A stretch of DNA of 64,000 nt, taken from contig CARVLU010000004.1 of assembly GCA_949082785.1 (NCBI GenBank), positions 33,852 to 97,851 on the forward strand, written 5' to 3'. The stretch comes from an uncultured Alphaproteobacteria bacterium (lineage in GTDB: Bacteria; Pseudomonadota; Alphaproteobacteria; Rs-D84). A program made the position numbers and the translations under genes. Shown piece after piece: positions 42,805 to 51,723 of the stretch; position 1 is the stretch's first letter; each line of letters begins with the position of its first letter. The notes under the pieces are model-generated. The model was given only the letters and a program-made list of their open reading frames with translations, made no database searches and had not been told where the DNA came from.

Positions 42805-43413
42805 TTATTTTCCGCCGCCGGCTCTCAGACCCGTTTTGCGGTCCACCCAAACCTGTTCGTCGGCGATTTCCATCACCGGCATGTCGGACCGGCTGTCGGA
42901 ATACGACCGCACGACCCGCGGAACGTATTTATGTTCCTTGGCCCATTCGTCCAGCGCAATAACCTTGTTCGCCCCCCAGCACAAGAAATCAAATTTCCAC
43001 GGCGCACGCTTGTCCATAACCGAACACATCACGGCGTCGAATTTGATATCACGCACCAATTGCGGCACCAAATAATCCGGCCCGGCAGAAATCAAAACAA
43101 CCTTGCGTCCGGCACTGCGTTCGGCGTCCACCTGTTCGCGTGCCCAGCCAAAGCGTTCCCGGCGATGCTGCTTAATAAACGCGGGCGCAAATTTTTTAAC
43201 CATTTCCGGCGTCATAAATCGGCGCGCATTTTGCCGCCACCAAATGCCGTTTGGTTTAAAATATCTGCACATCATCGCCACCCCAATCAGCGGCAAAAAC
43301 AGCCACGGACGGACCGAATGGCGAAAACAGTATTTTGCGAATTCCATATTGCAGTCGCGCGCGGACAATGTCCCGTCGAAATCAAAAACTACAACGTCAA
43401 CTTTTCTTAACAT
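42805..43413 (-). CDS. HAD-superfamily IB phosphatase
   Basis: This 202-residue protein has motif I DFDGTL (Asp11, Asp13), a motif II Ser/Thr in VVLISAGPDYL, and motif IV Asp residues in SYSDSRSDMPVMEIAD. The cap is the helical C1 type with an unusual membrane-like stretch (PWLFLPLIGVAMMCRYF). It resembles phosphoserine-phosphatase-like or PGP-like HAD-IB enzymes; substrate unknown. The start MLRKVDVVVF has an AAGGGA site. Confidence 0.82.
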   Translation of the reverse strand: MLRKVDVVVFDFDGTLSARDCNMEFAKYCFRHSVRPWLFLPLIGVAMMCRYFKPNGIWWRQNARRFMTPEMVKKFAPAFIKQHRRERFGWAREQVDAERSAGRKVVLISAGPDYLVPQLVRDIKFDAVMCSVMDKRAPWKFDFLCWGANKVIALDEWAKEHKYVPRVVRSYSDSRSDMPVMEIADEQVWVDRKTGLRAGGGK

Positions 43414-43459
43414 GATATCCCTTTTGTTACTTTGCGGGGGCATTATAACAACGTTTTGC

Positions 43460-43488
43460 TTGCACCGCAAATTTTATATTGTTATGAT
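43460..43488 (+). promoter_or_regulatory. Promoter of leader D
   Basis: TTGCAC (43460-43465), 17-nt spacer, TATGAT (43483-43488); start near 43495. Confidence 0.65.
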
Positions 43489-43494
43489 GAAAAT

Positions 43495-43677
43495 GTTATC
43501 GGGCGTTCCGATAACGGGGTTTAGCGACCCATTCTTGTACGCCGGCATACACGCGTCATGGTATGCGCTTTTTTCTATCTCCAACTATTGGGTTGGAGGG
43601 TGTGGAAATATATTCGAATACCACCACTATTTACAAGATAGTCGCTAACCTCCAACCGCCTGTTTCTGGCGGTTTTT
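43495..43677 (+). promoter_or_regulatory. Structured leader RNA D (attenuator-like)
   Basis: In order: an extra 5' hairpin TTATCGG/CCGATAA (43496-43502 with 43508-43514); P1 TTAGCGAC (43521-43528) with GTCGCTAA (43641-43648); P2 GCATAC/GTATGC; P3 CTCCAAC (43579-43585) with GTTGGAG (43592-43598); P4 GTGG/CCAC (43602-43605 with 43621-43624) and loop AAATATATTCGAATA; the strand CCTCCAACC (43649-43657); terminator CCGCC/GGCGG (43656-43660 with 43668-43672) and TTTTT. P1 shares no sequence with leader A or C yet pairs perfectly at the same place. Confidence 0.73.
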
Positions 43678-43707
43678 CGTACACGAAAAACAAACGGAGG
43701 TTAGAAA

Positions 43708-44172
43708 ATGAAACATAAATCAGTCTGGGTCGGGGTTGCGCTGTTGATACCGACCGGCATCCACGGGGCCACCTGGGTTACACCATCGTGTTGCAGCGAG
43801 AATACAATTGCGCCATCCACCATCAAATGCAAAAGCGTCACCCGCAAAGTGGAATGCGGCGGCATAACAATCGTTGATTGCGGCGAATGCCAATCGGGAT
43901 ACAGCCCGTACCAGGCCAAAAAAACCGTTTGCAGCGGCGCCGCCCAACAAACCATCACATACCAGGATTGTATGCAAAACGTTGTCGTTTCGTGCAGCGT
44001 TGGTGAATACCAGGACGGAATGCTGTGCGCCAAATGCCCGGACGGTGGAAAATCCGATATTGGCGCCACGTCCATCACCCAGTGTTATAAACCCAAATAC
44101 GAAAACACGTTTTCCGATTCCACCGGCAGCGGGGTTACGGGGATGGATAATAACTGTTATTACACGAAATAA
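43708..44172 (+). CDS. Cys-rich secreted protein behind leader D
   Basis: This 154-residue protein has a signal peptide (about residues 1-20, ending IHGATW) and 14 Cys in the mature part: PSCCSEN, VDCGECQSGY, SCSVGEYQDGMLCAKCPDGG, and the C-terminus NNCYYTK. The CAKCPDGG piece is EGF/TNFR-like and resembles the repeat in the protein at 5963. Disulfide-rich surface or periplasmic role inferred; no enzymatic motif. GGAGG lies 8 nt before the ATG, beyond the leader terminator. Confidence 0.75.
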   Translation: MKHKSVWVGVALLIPTGIHGATWVTPSCCSENTIAPSTIKCKSVTRKVECGGITIVDCGECQSGYSPYQAKKTVCSGAAQQTITYQDCMQNVVVSCSVGEYQDGMLCAKCPDGGKSDIGATSITQCYKPKYENTFSDSTGSGVTGMDNNCYYTK

Positions 44173-44200
44173 AAATGCCGGGATTTACCGGCATTTTTTT
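44173..44200. terminator. Bidirectional terminator
   Basis: AATGCCGG/CCGGCATT hairpin followed by a T run, preceded by an A run; shared with the converging RND gene. Confidence 0.85.
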
Positions 44201-47200
44201 AATTCTTGCGCTTTTTAGACTTGCGTTTGAATTTCTGGCGCATCCCTTCCAACAAGAAGAACAGCGCCGGCGTCAATGTGAATGTCCAAATCAAACTGGC
44301 CAACATACCGCCAATCATAACCGCGGCCATGGCGACCTTGGTTCCATCGGTACTCCACATCTGGGGCAACATCCCGGTGATAACCGCAATCGACGTCATC
44401 AGAACCATGTTCTTTTTTTCCGTCAATTCCGTCCACAGCGCCACGCGCGGCACCGCGCCATTGGCAATGCGGGCGATTGTCGGTTCCAACACCAGAATGT
44501 TGTTGTTCACAACCAACCCAACCAACATAACGAACGCCATCATCGCGCCGACATTCATCGTCGCCCCCGACAGGAACATGATAATAAACACGCCTGCGAA
44601 ACTGGTGATAATCGATGTTGCAATGGTGAACGGATGAACCAAAGAATTCAAAATCGCCGCCAACAACATGAATGTCAATATGGTCGCCAGCAAGAACGCC
44701 TTGCCGATTTCACCGGCGGTTTCGCTTTGCGTTTCCGACATCCCGCCAAATTCGGCGTGGTAACCCGGTTTCCAATCCATCGCGTCCAATCCGGCCTGAA
44801 TCTTTTGCTGGACCGGGCCCATGGTGGATTTACCGATATTGATATCGATTTCAGTAATACGCGTTTTGTTCAAACGGTTGATGTTTGGTGTTGCGGGCAA
44901 ACTTTTGATTTCACCCAATTGCGACAATGCAACCATCCCCTTTTGCGAATTGACATAGACGTTGTCAAACATCGACGCGTTTTTGAACGATTTGTCGAAT
45001 TCCAAAACAATGGGATATTCTTCGCCGCGTTCTTTGTACTTGTAATCATCATTGCCGTACAGTGCCGCGCGCAGTGTTGCCCCCGCGTACGAATTCTGGA
45101 CACCCCACGAATTCATTTTCGCCTGGTCGGGGATGAACTGAATTTCATCATTGGGTGATGGAACCGCCAGAACGGCCGTCTGAACTTCTGGGATTTGGTT
45201 AATCATATCCAGAATCTGGGCCGCGTACGCGTCACGCGTCGCATCATCATCGCCATAGATGTTCAACACCATATCCGATGTCTGGGACGAAGACATGCCC
45301 GCCCCGGCCTTTATCTGGAATTCGGCATCGGGAATTTCCGACAGTTTCGGCAAAATCTGGCGCGCCAATTCTTTGTCGGATGTTCGGCGCGGATTACCCA
45401 AATCGGCCAATTCCAATTTAACGGTGATGTTTTGCAAACCGCGTTCCCCGATTTTGACGGTGGTCGCCGTGACATCCGGGAATTCTTTCAAAACATCTTC
45501 GACCTGGGCCGCGATAGACACAGATTTTTCATATGTCGCCCCCATCGGCGCACGCGCCGTGATGGTGATTTCGTTGGTGTCGGTTGCCGGCGAAAATTCG
45601 TTACCCACGAATTTCATCAGCATCGACGACGCAATCAGAATCGCAAACGCCCCCAACACCACGCGACCGGGATGGCGGAACTGATAATCGAACCACTGGC
45701 GCAGCGGGGTTTTATCCACGACAACGGTCTGGGTGGTGTCGATTTTCTGGGGCTTGGGTTCACGAATGCGCAAGAATTGTGCAATCATCATCGGCGCCAG
45801 TGTGAACGAAAACATCAGCGACAACAATGTCAGATACACAACGGTCATCCCGAATTGCGACATGAACTGGCCGGCAATCCCGCCCATAAACGCCAACGGC
45901 AAGAACACAACGACGTTGGTCCCGACGCCCGCCAAAACGGAAACGGCAACCTTTTTCGTACCGTCAACCGCCGCGCGCTGCGGATTTTTCCCGTTGTTCA
46001 TTTCCTGTAACGCGGATTCGATTAAGATAATCGCATTGGACACCAACGTCCCCAGTGCCGACGAATACGCCAGCAAAGTCATCGCATTAATGGTGAACCC
46101 ACTGCCGTCCATGAAAAAGAATCCCGCAATCAACGACGCCGGAATCACCGCGCCCGCGATAATTGTGGACCGCCAGTTGCGTGTAAAGACCAGCAACACC
46201 AAAACCGTAAAGATAATCCCCAGGATGATGCCGTAAATGGTGCTGTACGTTTCTTCGGCGATGGATGTGGACGAATCCGACACAATCGACATTTCCGCAC
46301 CCGGGAAACGGGATTGCATATCGGCCTGGAACGCGGGCAATTTTTCGCGCAGTGCGGACGAAATCTTAATCGCGTTACCGTCGTCTGCCTTGACCACGGA
46401 TGCAACGACGACATCTTCACCCTTGTACCGGGCGCCGTTTTCAATATCGCGCGCGGCATCCACCACGGTTGCAATATCGGAAATGCGGAATTTTTGCCCT
46501 TCCATTGTGACGATTTGCAAATTGCGAATGTCATCGACCGATGCGAATTCCCCGATAAAGCGTACGTTGGACGACGTCACCGCGCTTTCGATTTTACCGC
46601 CCGGCACGTTCAAATTCTTGCTGCCCAGCGCAGACACCACGTCCATAATCGTCACGCCGCGCGCCGCCATCAGTTCCGGGTCCATCTGGATACGAACCGC
46701 ACGTTCGCGCCCACCGAACACGGACACACTGGCAACCCCGTTGATGGCGGTGATTTTATTCGACAGATTGTTGTCCACATATTCTTCCAAATCACGTGCA
46801 TCGGCGCCGCGCAACACGATATCGACAACCGATTCCTGTAACGGATTTAATTTTTCAACAACGGGCTGCTTTAACGCGTCGGGAAATTCGGACCCCAATG
46901 CGTCAATTTTGGTTTTGACTTCGGCGGCCTTGTCATTAACATTGACCCCCAGGTTAAATTCAGCCATCACATACCCGCCGTTTTCGAACGCCTGGGACGT
47001 GATTTTTTTCAAACCGGCGACTTCGGAAATGGCGTCTTCAGCTTTCTTAATGACCTGGGATTCGATTTCGGACGGCGCCGCACCCGGATACACAAAGTTC
47101 GCCGTCACCATCGGGAAATCCAGCGACGGGGTTCGTTCAATGTTCATCTTTGGGAACGATACCAGCCCCAACACAACCCAGAACATAACAAACATCAGGG

Positions 47201-47234
47201 TTGTAATCGGTCTGCGTACAAAAAAGTTTAACAT
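44199..47234 (-). CDS. RND efflux transporter (AcrB/MexB family)
   Basis: This 1011-residue protein has twelve membrane helices in two halves with two large periplasmic loops. The N-terminus FFVRRPITTLMFVMFWVVLG and the segments FPKMNIERTPSLDFP and YPGAAPSEIE are typical of the HAE1-type RND pumps. It exports drugs or other amphipathic compounds using protons. It is the last gene of the marR-tolC-adaptor-RND operon; the adaptor gene ends 37 nt upstream. Confidence 0.93.
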   Translation of the reverse strand: MLNFFVRRPITTLMFVMFWVVLGLVSFPKMNIERTPSLDFPMVTANFVYPGAAPSEIESQVIKKAEDAISEVAGLKKITSQAFENGGYVMAEFNLGVNVNDKAAEVKTKIDALGSEFPDALKQPVVEKLNPLQESVVDIVLRGADARDLEEYVDNNLSNKITAINGVASVSVFGGRERAVRIQMDPELMAARGVTIMDVVSALGSKNLNVPGGKIESAVTSSNVRFIGEFASVDDIRNLQIVTMEGQKFRISDIATVVDAARDIENGARYKGEDVVVASVVKADDGNAIKISSALREKLPAFQADMQSRFPGAEMSIVSDSSTSIAEETYSTIYGIILGIIFTVLVLLVFTRNWRSTIIAGAVIPASLIAGFFFMDGSGFTINAMTLLAYSSALGTLVSNAIILIESALQEMNNGKNPQRAAVDGTKKVAVSVLAGVGTNVVVFLPLAFMGGIAGQFMSQFGMTVVYLTLLSLMFSFTLAPMMIAQFLRIREPKPQKIDTTQTVVVDKTPLRQWFDYQFRHPGRVVLGAFAILIASSMLMKFVGNEFSPATDTNEITITARAPMGATYEKSVSIAAQVEDVLKEFPDVTATTVKIGERGLQNITVKLELADLGNPRRTSDKELARQILPKLSEIPDAEFQIKAGAGMSSSQTSDMVLNIYGDDDATRDAYAAQILDMINQIPEVQTAVLAVPSPNDEIQFIPDQAKMNSWGVQNSYAGATLRAALYGNDDYKYKERGEEYPIVLEFDKSFKNASMFDNVYVNSQKGMVALSQLGEIKSLPATPNINRLNKTRITEIDINIGKSTMGPVQQKIQAGLDAMDWKPGYHAEFGGMSETQSETAGEIGKAFLLATILTFMLLAAILNSLVHPFTIATSIITSFAGVFIIMFLSGATMNVGAMMAFVMLVGLVVNNNILVLEPTIARIANGAVPRVALWTELTEKKNMVLMTSIAVITGMLPQMWSTDGTKVAMAAVMIGGMLASLIWTFTLTPALFFLLEGMRQKFKRKSKKRKN

Positions 47235-47271
47235 TTATTTTCTCCTATCCTTGGGATACTGATACACAGAT

Positions 47272-47892
47272 TTATTTTTTCAGACGGACTTTGTCGCCAT
47301 CGGCCACCTGGGTCGTGATGACGATATCACCGTCATGAATACCGTCGGTTACAATGGCGTTTTCATTGTCGCGGCGTCCAACGGTCACGCGCACGGCGCG
47401 CGCCACACCATTGTCATACACCATGACCGCGTTGCCATGAATGGCGTGCACCGGAACAAAGTGGCCGGTCACCCGATATTCGACAAAATTCAGACCATCG
47501 GCCACGCCGCGCGTGCGCACCACGTGCATCCCGGTGTCCAGGTCGATATTCTGGGCGACCGACACGATGACACCATCGCCCACGGATTGCCCCGGCTTAA
47601 AATGCGACAAACGGGCACCCGACACCAACGCGCGGTTGTTTTTGACAGTCAACGGTTCACGCAGTACGTCCGCCCGGCGTTCCATTTTAACCGTGTCCAC
47701 AACAACACCGTTTGTCGCCGCGTCGCGCGCCGGATTAAACACGACCATTCGGTTTTGCACCCCAACCATGGCAAAGCGGAAAATCACCCACGCCGCCAGC
47801 AAGACCACGCCCGCCGCATACATTCTTTTTTTGGTGCGCGGACGGCGAATCCACACACTGAAACGTTTTAATTTTTCCTGAAAATCATTCAT
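47272..47892 (-). CDS. Short RND periplasmic adaptor (membrane-fusion) protein
   Basis: This 206-residue protein has a membrane anchor (about 23-41) and then beta-rich segments of the MFP family (TNGVVVDTVKMERRADVL, LSHFKPGQSVGDGVIVSV, ending VITTQVADGDKVRLKK). Typical adaptors are 350-420 residues; the alpha-hairpin that contacts TolC is missing. Its place between tolC-like and RND genes makes the role clear. The start is an ATG right after the tolC stop with a 3-nt gap, no sign of frameshift. Confidence 0.72.
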   Translation of the reverse strand: MNDFQEKLKRFSVWIRRPRTKKRMYAAGVVLLAAWVIFRFAMVGVQNRMVVFNPARDAATNGVVVDTVKMERRADVLREPLTVKNNRALVSGARLSHFKPGQSVGDGVIVSVAQNIDLDTGMHVVRTRGVADGLNFVEYRVTGHFVPVHAIHGNAVMVYDNGVARAVRVTVGRRDNENAIVTDGIHDGDIVITTQVADGDKVRLKK

Positions 47893-47895
47893 GAC

Positions 47896-49227
47896 TTATT
47901 CCCCTATTTTCTTTACCGATTCCGCGGCCATGACAATTTTGTATTTCGAATTCAGCAACGCCATATCCAACTGATACAGCCCCGCCGACGCTTCGGACAG
48001 TTCGATGGCAGATGTCTGACCGGCGGCAAAACGTTCCTGGGAAAATCTGTACGCTTTGGCGGCCAAATTGCGCGCTTCTTGTAATTTGTCCATGTTCCCG
48101 CGCAAATGGTTATAAGACAAAACCGCGTTGTTATATTCTTCGGTTTTTAACTTCTTGGACTTGTCCAAATCCTGGCGGGCGGCTTCGGCATCCATGGCGT
48201 CAATGGTTGCATTTGCACGCACGGCACCACCGCTGAAAATCGGCAATTGCAGTGCCAGCCCCCAGTATGCAGATTGCGACCCACTGCGTTCGAACATGGT
48301 ATCATATTCGGGCCCCATCGCGATAAAGCTGTACGATGCGGTCGCCGCCAACGTCGGCAGATAACCCGCACGTGACGATTTCGCCTTGGCTTCGTACATT
48401 TTAATCTGCTGGTTTAAAATGTCCCATTCGGGCGTGTTCTTTAACCCGCCCGCATTCAGCGCCCCAAACGACGCCGGGAAATTGTCGGTCAATGTGATGT
48501 CCGTATCCATATCAATCCCGGCCAGAATTTTCAGCATTCTGTACGCGGTGTCGCGATTAAATTCGGCATCGGACAAATTGATTTCTTTGGCCGCGATATC
48601 CGATTCAATTTTGACCAGATTGGCACGCGATGCACGCCCCGCCGCCCCCAAATTGCGCCGCGCGTCACGGGCATCACGCAAATCGGCCGCAGAAATGCGA
48701 ACGATTTCGTCGGTCATTTTGGCGGTCCAATAAACGTTGGCCGCACTGTAACGCACTTCGCGTAATGTCAATTCACGGCTGGATTCCGACATTTTGATGG
48801 CGGATTTCACACTTTTGACCGCGTTGCCGATTTTGCCGAATGTATAAATCGGCTGGGACACACTGACGCCCATCATCAAGATGTTGTCGGGAATTTCAAT
48901 ATGCACCGATTGATTTTTCAACGTATCAGAAATCAGCCCCCCCAACGCCGGCGGCAAATCCACCCCGGACGATTTGGATGGGTTTTCAACGTTAATCATG
49001 TTCATGTACGTGGCCGACCCATCGATTTTAAACCACCGATTGGCATTTGCGGCGGTCAGTTGGGCCTGGGCCTTTTTCAAATTGGCGTCGGCCTTTTTCA
49101 TATCTTGGGATTCGGCGACAATTTTATCAATCGCGTCATTCAAAGACAAATCCAGCGCATATGCCCCCGGGCACACAAACACCGCCCCCAGCATTCCCAT
49201 CATTGTCCAGCTTTTTAAATTAAGCAT
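47896..49227 (-). CDS. TolC-family outer-membrane efflux protein
   Basis: This 443-residue protein has a signal peptide (about residues 1-24), two OEP repeats of long coiled helices (DLSLNDAIDKIVAESQDMKK and the ending helices) and the strand segments LMMGVSVSQPIYTFGK and WGLALQLPIFSGG. It forms the exit duct of the pump. Its 5' end overlaps the marR stop by 8 nt. Confidence 0.92.
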   Translation of the reverse strand: MLNLKSWTMMGMLGAVFVCPGAYALDLSLNDAIDKIVAESQDMKKADANLKKAQAQLTAANANRWFKIDGSATYMNMINVENPSKSSGVDLPPALGGLISDTLKNQSVHIEIPDNILMMGVSVSQPIYTFGKIGNAVKSVKSAIKMSESSRELTLREVRYSAANVYWTAKMTDEIVRISAADLRDARDARRNLGAAGRASRANLVKIESDIAAKEINLSDAEFNRDTAYRMLKILAGIDMDTDITLTDNFPASFGALNAGGLKNTPEWDILNQQIKMYEAKAKSSRAGYLPTLAATASYSFIAMGPEYDTMFERSGSQSAYWGLALQLPIFSGGAVRANATIDAMDAEAARQDLDKSKKLKTEEYNNAVLSYNHLRGNMDKLQEARNLAAKAYRFSQERFAAGQTSAIELSEASAGLYQLDMALLNSKYKIVMAAESVKKIGE

Positions 49228-49669
49228 TATCCAACTCCATCTTTTGTAATACTTCCTTTAATGCTCGCAGCGCCGATGTCAACTTGACCTCTTCGGCGTC
49301 CGGCAAATTCGAAAACAGTTGTTCAATATGACTTTGGAAATTTTCCATGGCGACAACGGCGACCTTTTCCCCCTTGGGCGTGACGGCGTACCACACGTTG
49401 CGGCGGTCATTTTCATCAATTTCGCGCACCAGTAATCCGTCACGTTCCAGTTTACGAAACGCGGCGCACAAATTCGGCGCAGACACCATTTCACGACGTG
49501 CGATATCTTTTAATCGGCCCCGCCCCCCCATGTGCACACGCATCAATATTCGCAGCAACTGGCGCGGATAGCCCGACAGATGCGTCGGTTCAATACGCAT
49601 TTTGCCCGCCAACCGGTCCAGTGTGATGATATTGTCTTGCATCAAATGAATAAATTCCTTGCGCGGCAT
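49220..49669 (-). CDS. MarR-family regulator of the efflux operon
   Basis: This 149-residue protein has a winged-helix core: LLRILMRVHMGGRGRLKDIA (HTH entry), SAPNLCAAFRKLERDGLLVR (recognition helix), EIDENDRRNVWYAVTPKGEK (wing with DxRxx.Y.T.KG). MarR proteins repress their own operon and release DNA on ligand binding. It is first in the operon; an inverted repeat overlaps the promoter. Confidence 0.92.
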   Translation of the reverse strand: MPRKEFIHLMQDNIITLDRLAGKMRIEPTHLSGYPRQLLRILMRVHMGGRGRLKDIARREMVSAPNLCAAFRKLERDGLLVREIDENDRRNVWYAVTPKGEKVAVVAMENFQSHIEQLFSNLPDAEEVKLTSALRALKEVLQKMELDNA

Positions 49670-49701
49670 TTAAATCTCCTTTATAATAAGAGAGTCCTAA
49701 T

Positions 49702-49749
49702 AATTATTAAAAACGCGAATAATTATATATTTTAATGATTTAAATGCAA
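49702..49749 (-). promoter_or_regulatory. Promoter and putative MarR operator
   Basis: TTGCAT (49749-49744), 16-nt spacer, TATAAT (49727-49722). The inverted repeat AATTATT...AATAATT (49702-49708 and 49718-49724) covers the end of the -10 box and the start site, a usual place for autorepression. Confidence 0.6.
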
Positions 49750-49841
49750 GCGGAAATTTGAATAAATTTCTATTTTTTTAACGGGCGGCAATTTTTGTTA
49801 TTGCAAAACCGGGACAAATAATTATAATCATTGATGCTTTT

Positions 49842-49915
49842 TGGGGTGTCGTCTAATGGTAGGACAAGAGATTTTGGTTCTCTTTATCATGGTTCGAATC
49901 CGTGCGCCCCAACCA
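49842..49915 (+). tRNA. tRNA-Gln (anticodon TTG)
   Basis: 74-nt cloverleaf: acceptor TGGGGTG/CGCCCCA, anticodon stem AGAGA/TCTCT with loop TTTTGGT, T-loop GTTCGAATC, encoded CCA. Confidence 0.95.
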
Positions 49916-49928
49916 GTTTTATAAAAAT

Positions 49929-49949
49929 CGCCCCGTTGGGGCGTTTTTT
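49929..49949 (+). terminator. Terminator of tRNA-Gln
   Basis: CGCCCC/GGGGCG hairpin followed by TTTTTT. Confidence 0.85.
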
Positions 49950-50083
49950 ATAAAATGATGCGCCACGCGGATTGTAATCGTCCGTTTCACACGATTACTG
50001 CAAAACGTTATTAACGTTTTGTACGTGTTTGGCAAAACCTATGATTTTCCCAAACACTAGTGGGGACATCCCCACTCCCCTGT

Positions 50084-50097
50084 GTGCGCCCCAACCA
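50084..50097 (+). repeat. Duplicate of the tRNA-Gln 3' end
   Basis: GTGCGCCCCAACCA repeats the last 14 nt of tRNA-Gln (49902-49915) 182 nt downstream. Between lie a terminator, AAAACGTTATTAACGTTTT and GTGGGGACATCCCCAC palindromes and no ORF. It could be a left-over integration site or remnant tRNA. Confidence 0.5.
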
Positions 50098-50198
50098 ATA
50101 ATTCAACCGGCGGTTCTGCCGGTTTAATTTTTGGAATCGGGGGCTTAGACGACAAACACAATAAAATTAATACCGCACGTCGGCGGTTGTAATTTTAT

Positions 50199-50273
50199 TG
50201 GCAGTCCCAACGGGAATCGAACCCGTGTTATCAGGATGAGAACCTGGTGTCCTGACCGCTAGACGATGGGACC
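50199..50273 (-). tRNA. tRNA-Glu (anticodon CTC)
   Basis: 75-nt cloverleaf: acceptor GGTCCCA/TGGGACT, anticodon loop TTCTCAT (anticodon CTC), T-loop GTTCGATTC, encoded CCA. It reads GAG, a codon nearly absent from the genes in this window. Confidence 0.93.
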
Positions 50274-50294
50274 AAAAGAACGTTTGTTATTTTA

Positions 50295-51032
50295 TCACTT
50301 TTTCTGGGACGCATCATATAATTTTTTGTATTCCGCGCGCACCGCCGCCATCAATTCACGCGCCGGGCTGCGTTGGTCCCAATCCAGCAAATGCGAAAAA
50401 TCACCGAACGCGCAATCTTCCCAATCGATAAAGGCAACGATGTCCCACGTTTTCAGATTGATGATAAAGTTATCGCAAATATCCCCCTGGCACCAGCCGC
50501 ACATGTACCCGGGCCGCATATTGGGCCGGGGCTTTAAATCACGGATTTCGACCGGGTCACAACGCGCGACATCAAACAGGAACCGTGCCACCTGGCGGGC
50601 CAATTTGTTTTTGTGGCGCAACACATCCGCCACCGGCAATTGACGCATTGTCTTGCCCGGGATTAAATCATATTTACGCACCAGCATCCCGTTGTGGTTC
50701 AACATTTCAACGTTCGGGATATACAGCGGCGACACCGACCGCAGCGCATCCGTCACGCGTTTTTCACGCATGGCCAATTCACGATAATTATCGCGCCGCA
50801 ATGGAAATTTATAGATATATTTGTCATTAACACCAATCAACAGACTGCGGGCCTGGTACCCGATAAATGTCCGAAACCGCCGGATTTTGACGCCCAAATC
50901 CGCCCGGACAAAGCGCAAATACGACATCACCGGCGAATTCAGCAACACACGCAGTTTTTTGCGGTCATCTTTGTTATAGACGCATCCACAGATAATATTT
51001 GTAACAAAATGTCTGATGGGTTGTTTTGACAT
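50295..51032 (-). CDS. Aminoglycoside phosphotransferase/choline-kinase-like protein
   Basis: This 245-residue protein from the preferred ATG (MSKQPIRHFV) has kinase-like features: a Lys-rich nucleotide strand (SLLIGVNDKYIYKFPLR), hinge, the Brenner-type loop CQGDICDNFII (GD-x4-N; the usual His is replaced) and IDWEDCAFGD with the metal-binding Asp. It resembles choline kinase or LPS/thiamine kinase APH-fold enzymes. Substrate unknown. An upstream ATG at 51083 is an alternative; neither has a strong ribosome site. Confidence 0.72.
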   Translation of the reverse strand: MSKQPIRHFVTNIICGCVYNKDDRKKLRVLLNSPVMSYLRFVRADLGVKIRRFRTFIGYQARSLLIGVNDKYIYKFPLRRDNYRELAMREKRVTDALRSVSPLYIPNVEMLNHNGMLVRKYDLIPGKTMRQLPVADVLRHKNKLARQVARFLFDVARCDPVEIRDLKPRPNMRPGYMCGWCQGDICDNFIINLKTWDIVAFIDWEDCAFGDFSHLLDWDQRSPARELMAAVRAEYKKLYDASQKK

Positions 51033-51148
51033 AGCACGTTCAGCGTACCCCACATTTATCCCCCCCGCAAGGAAAACTTTCATCACCCAAAAATAAAAGA
51101 TTGCGCATTAAAATCTTTGAATTATAGTACAGCCAAAGGATTAAGCCA

Positions 51149-51697
51149 ATGACAACACCGCAAAAATTACTGCTGACATGGGCGCTGCTGATTATGGGGT
51201 CGTGCGGGCACAAATCGGATGCCCAGACGAATTTGTCCGATGTGAACGACCAAATCGCCCTGACGCGCACGAACATCCGCGCCATCCGCGATGCAAACCG
51301 GCGCGGGATTGCACGCACACTGGACAGAAATTCGGATTACAAATACACGGTTGAAAACCGCACGCGGGTGGACAGTCTGCGCACGGCAAACGCCGATATT
51401 ATCCGACGCGCATGCCAGTGTGCACGCGCCACCGCGGTATTTACCATTGTACCGAACAATTCCATGGTCTTTCACCAATATTCCCACGTGCCGTCCGTTC
51501 GCAGTTTGCGCACATCATACGAATTGAACCAGGACGACATCAAAAGATACGAACGCCACGCGTCCAAGACCGACGGTTTTGAACGCCGCGTAAAAAATCA
51601 TTACGACAGCATTATGTACGCCGACCTGGCGGTGGCGCATGCGCGGTTGGATTCACTGTTGAATGTAAAGCATCAATTAATCATTAATTCCCGTTAA
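51149..51697 (+). CDS. Putative lipoprotein, unknown function
   Basis: This 182-residue protein has a lipoprotein signal (LLTWALLIMGSC, lipid-modified Cys at residue 19), processed by LspA. The mature part is helical and Arg/Asn-rich (LSDVNDQIALTRTNIRAIRD, RVDSLRTANADIIRRACQCA). Its composition, with frequent 'DSL' helices, reminded me of Bacteroidota lipoproteins. An AAGGA site precedes the ATG by 9 nt. Standing alone with its own terminator. Confidence 0.65.
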   Translation: MTTPQKLLLTWALLIMGSCGHKSDAQTNLSDVNDQIALTRTNIRAIRDANRRGIARTLDRNSDYKYTVENRTRVDSLRTANADIIRRACQCARATAVFTIVPNNSMVFHQYSHVPSVRSLRTSYELNQDDIKRYERHASKTDGFERRVKNHYDSIMYADLAVAHARLDSLLNVKHQLIINSR

Positions 51698-51700
51698 AAA

Positions 51701-51723
51701 AACGCCCCGTTGGGCGTTTTTTA
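51701..51723. terminator. Bidirectional terminator
   Basis: AACGCCC/GGGCGTT with A run before and T run after, between the lipoprotein gene and merR. Confidence 0.85.
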
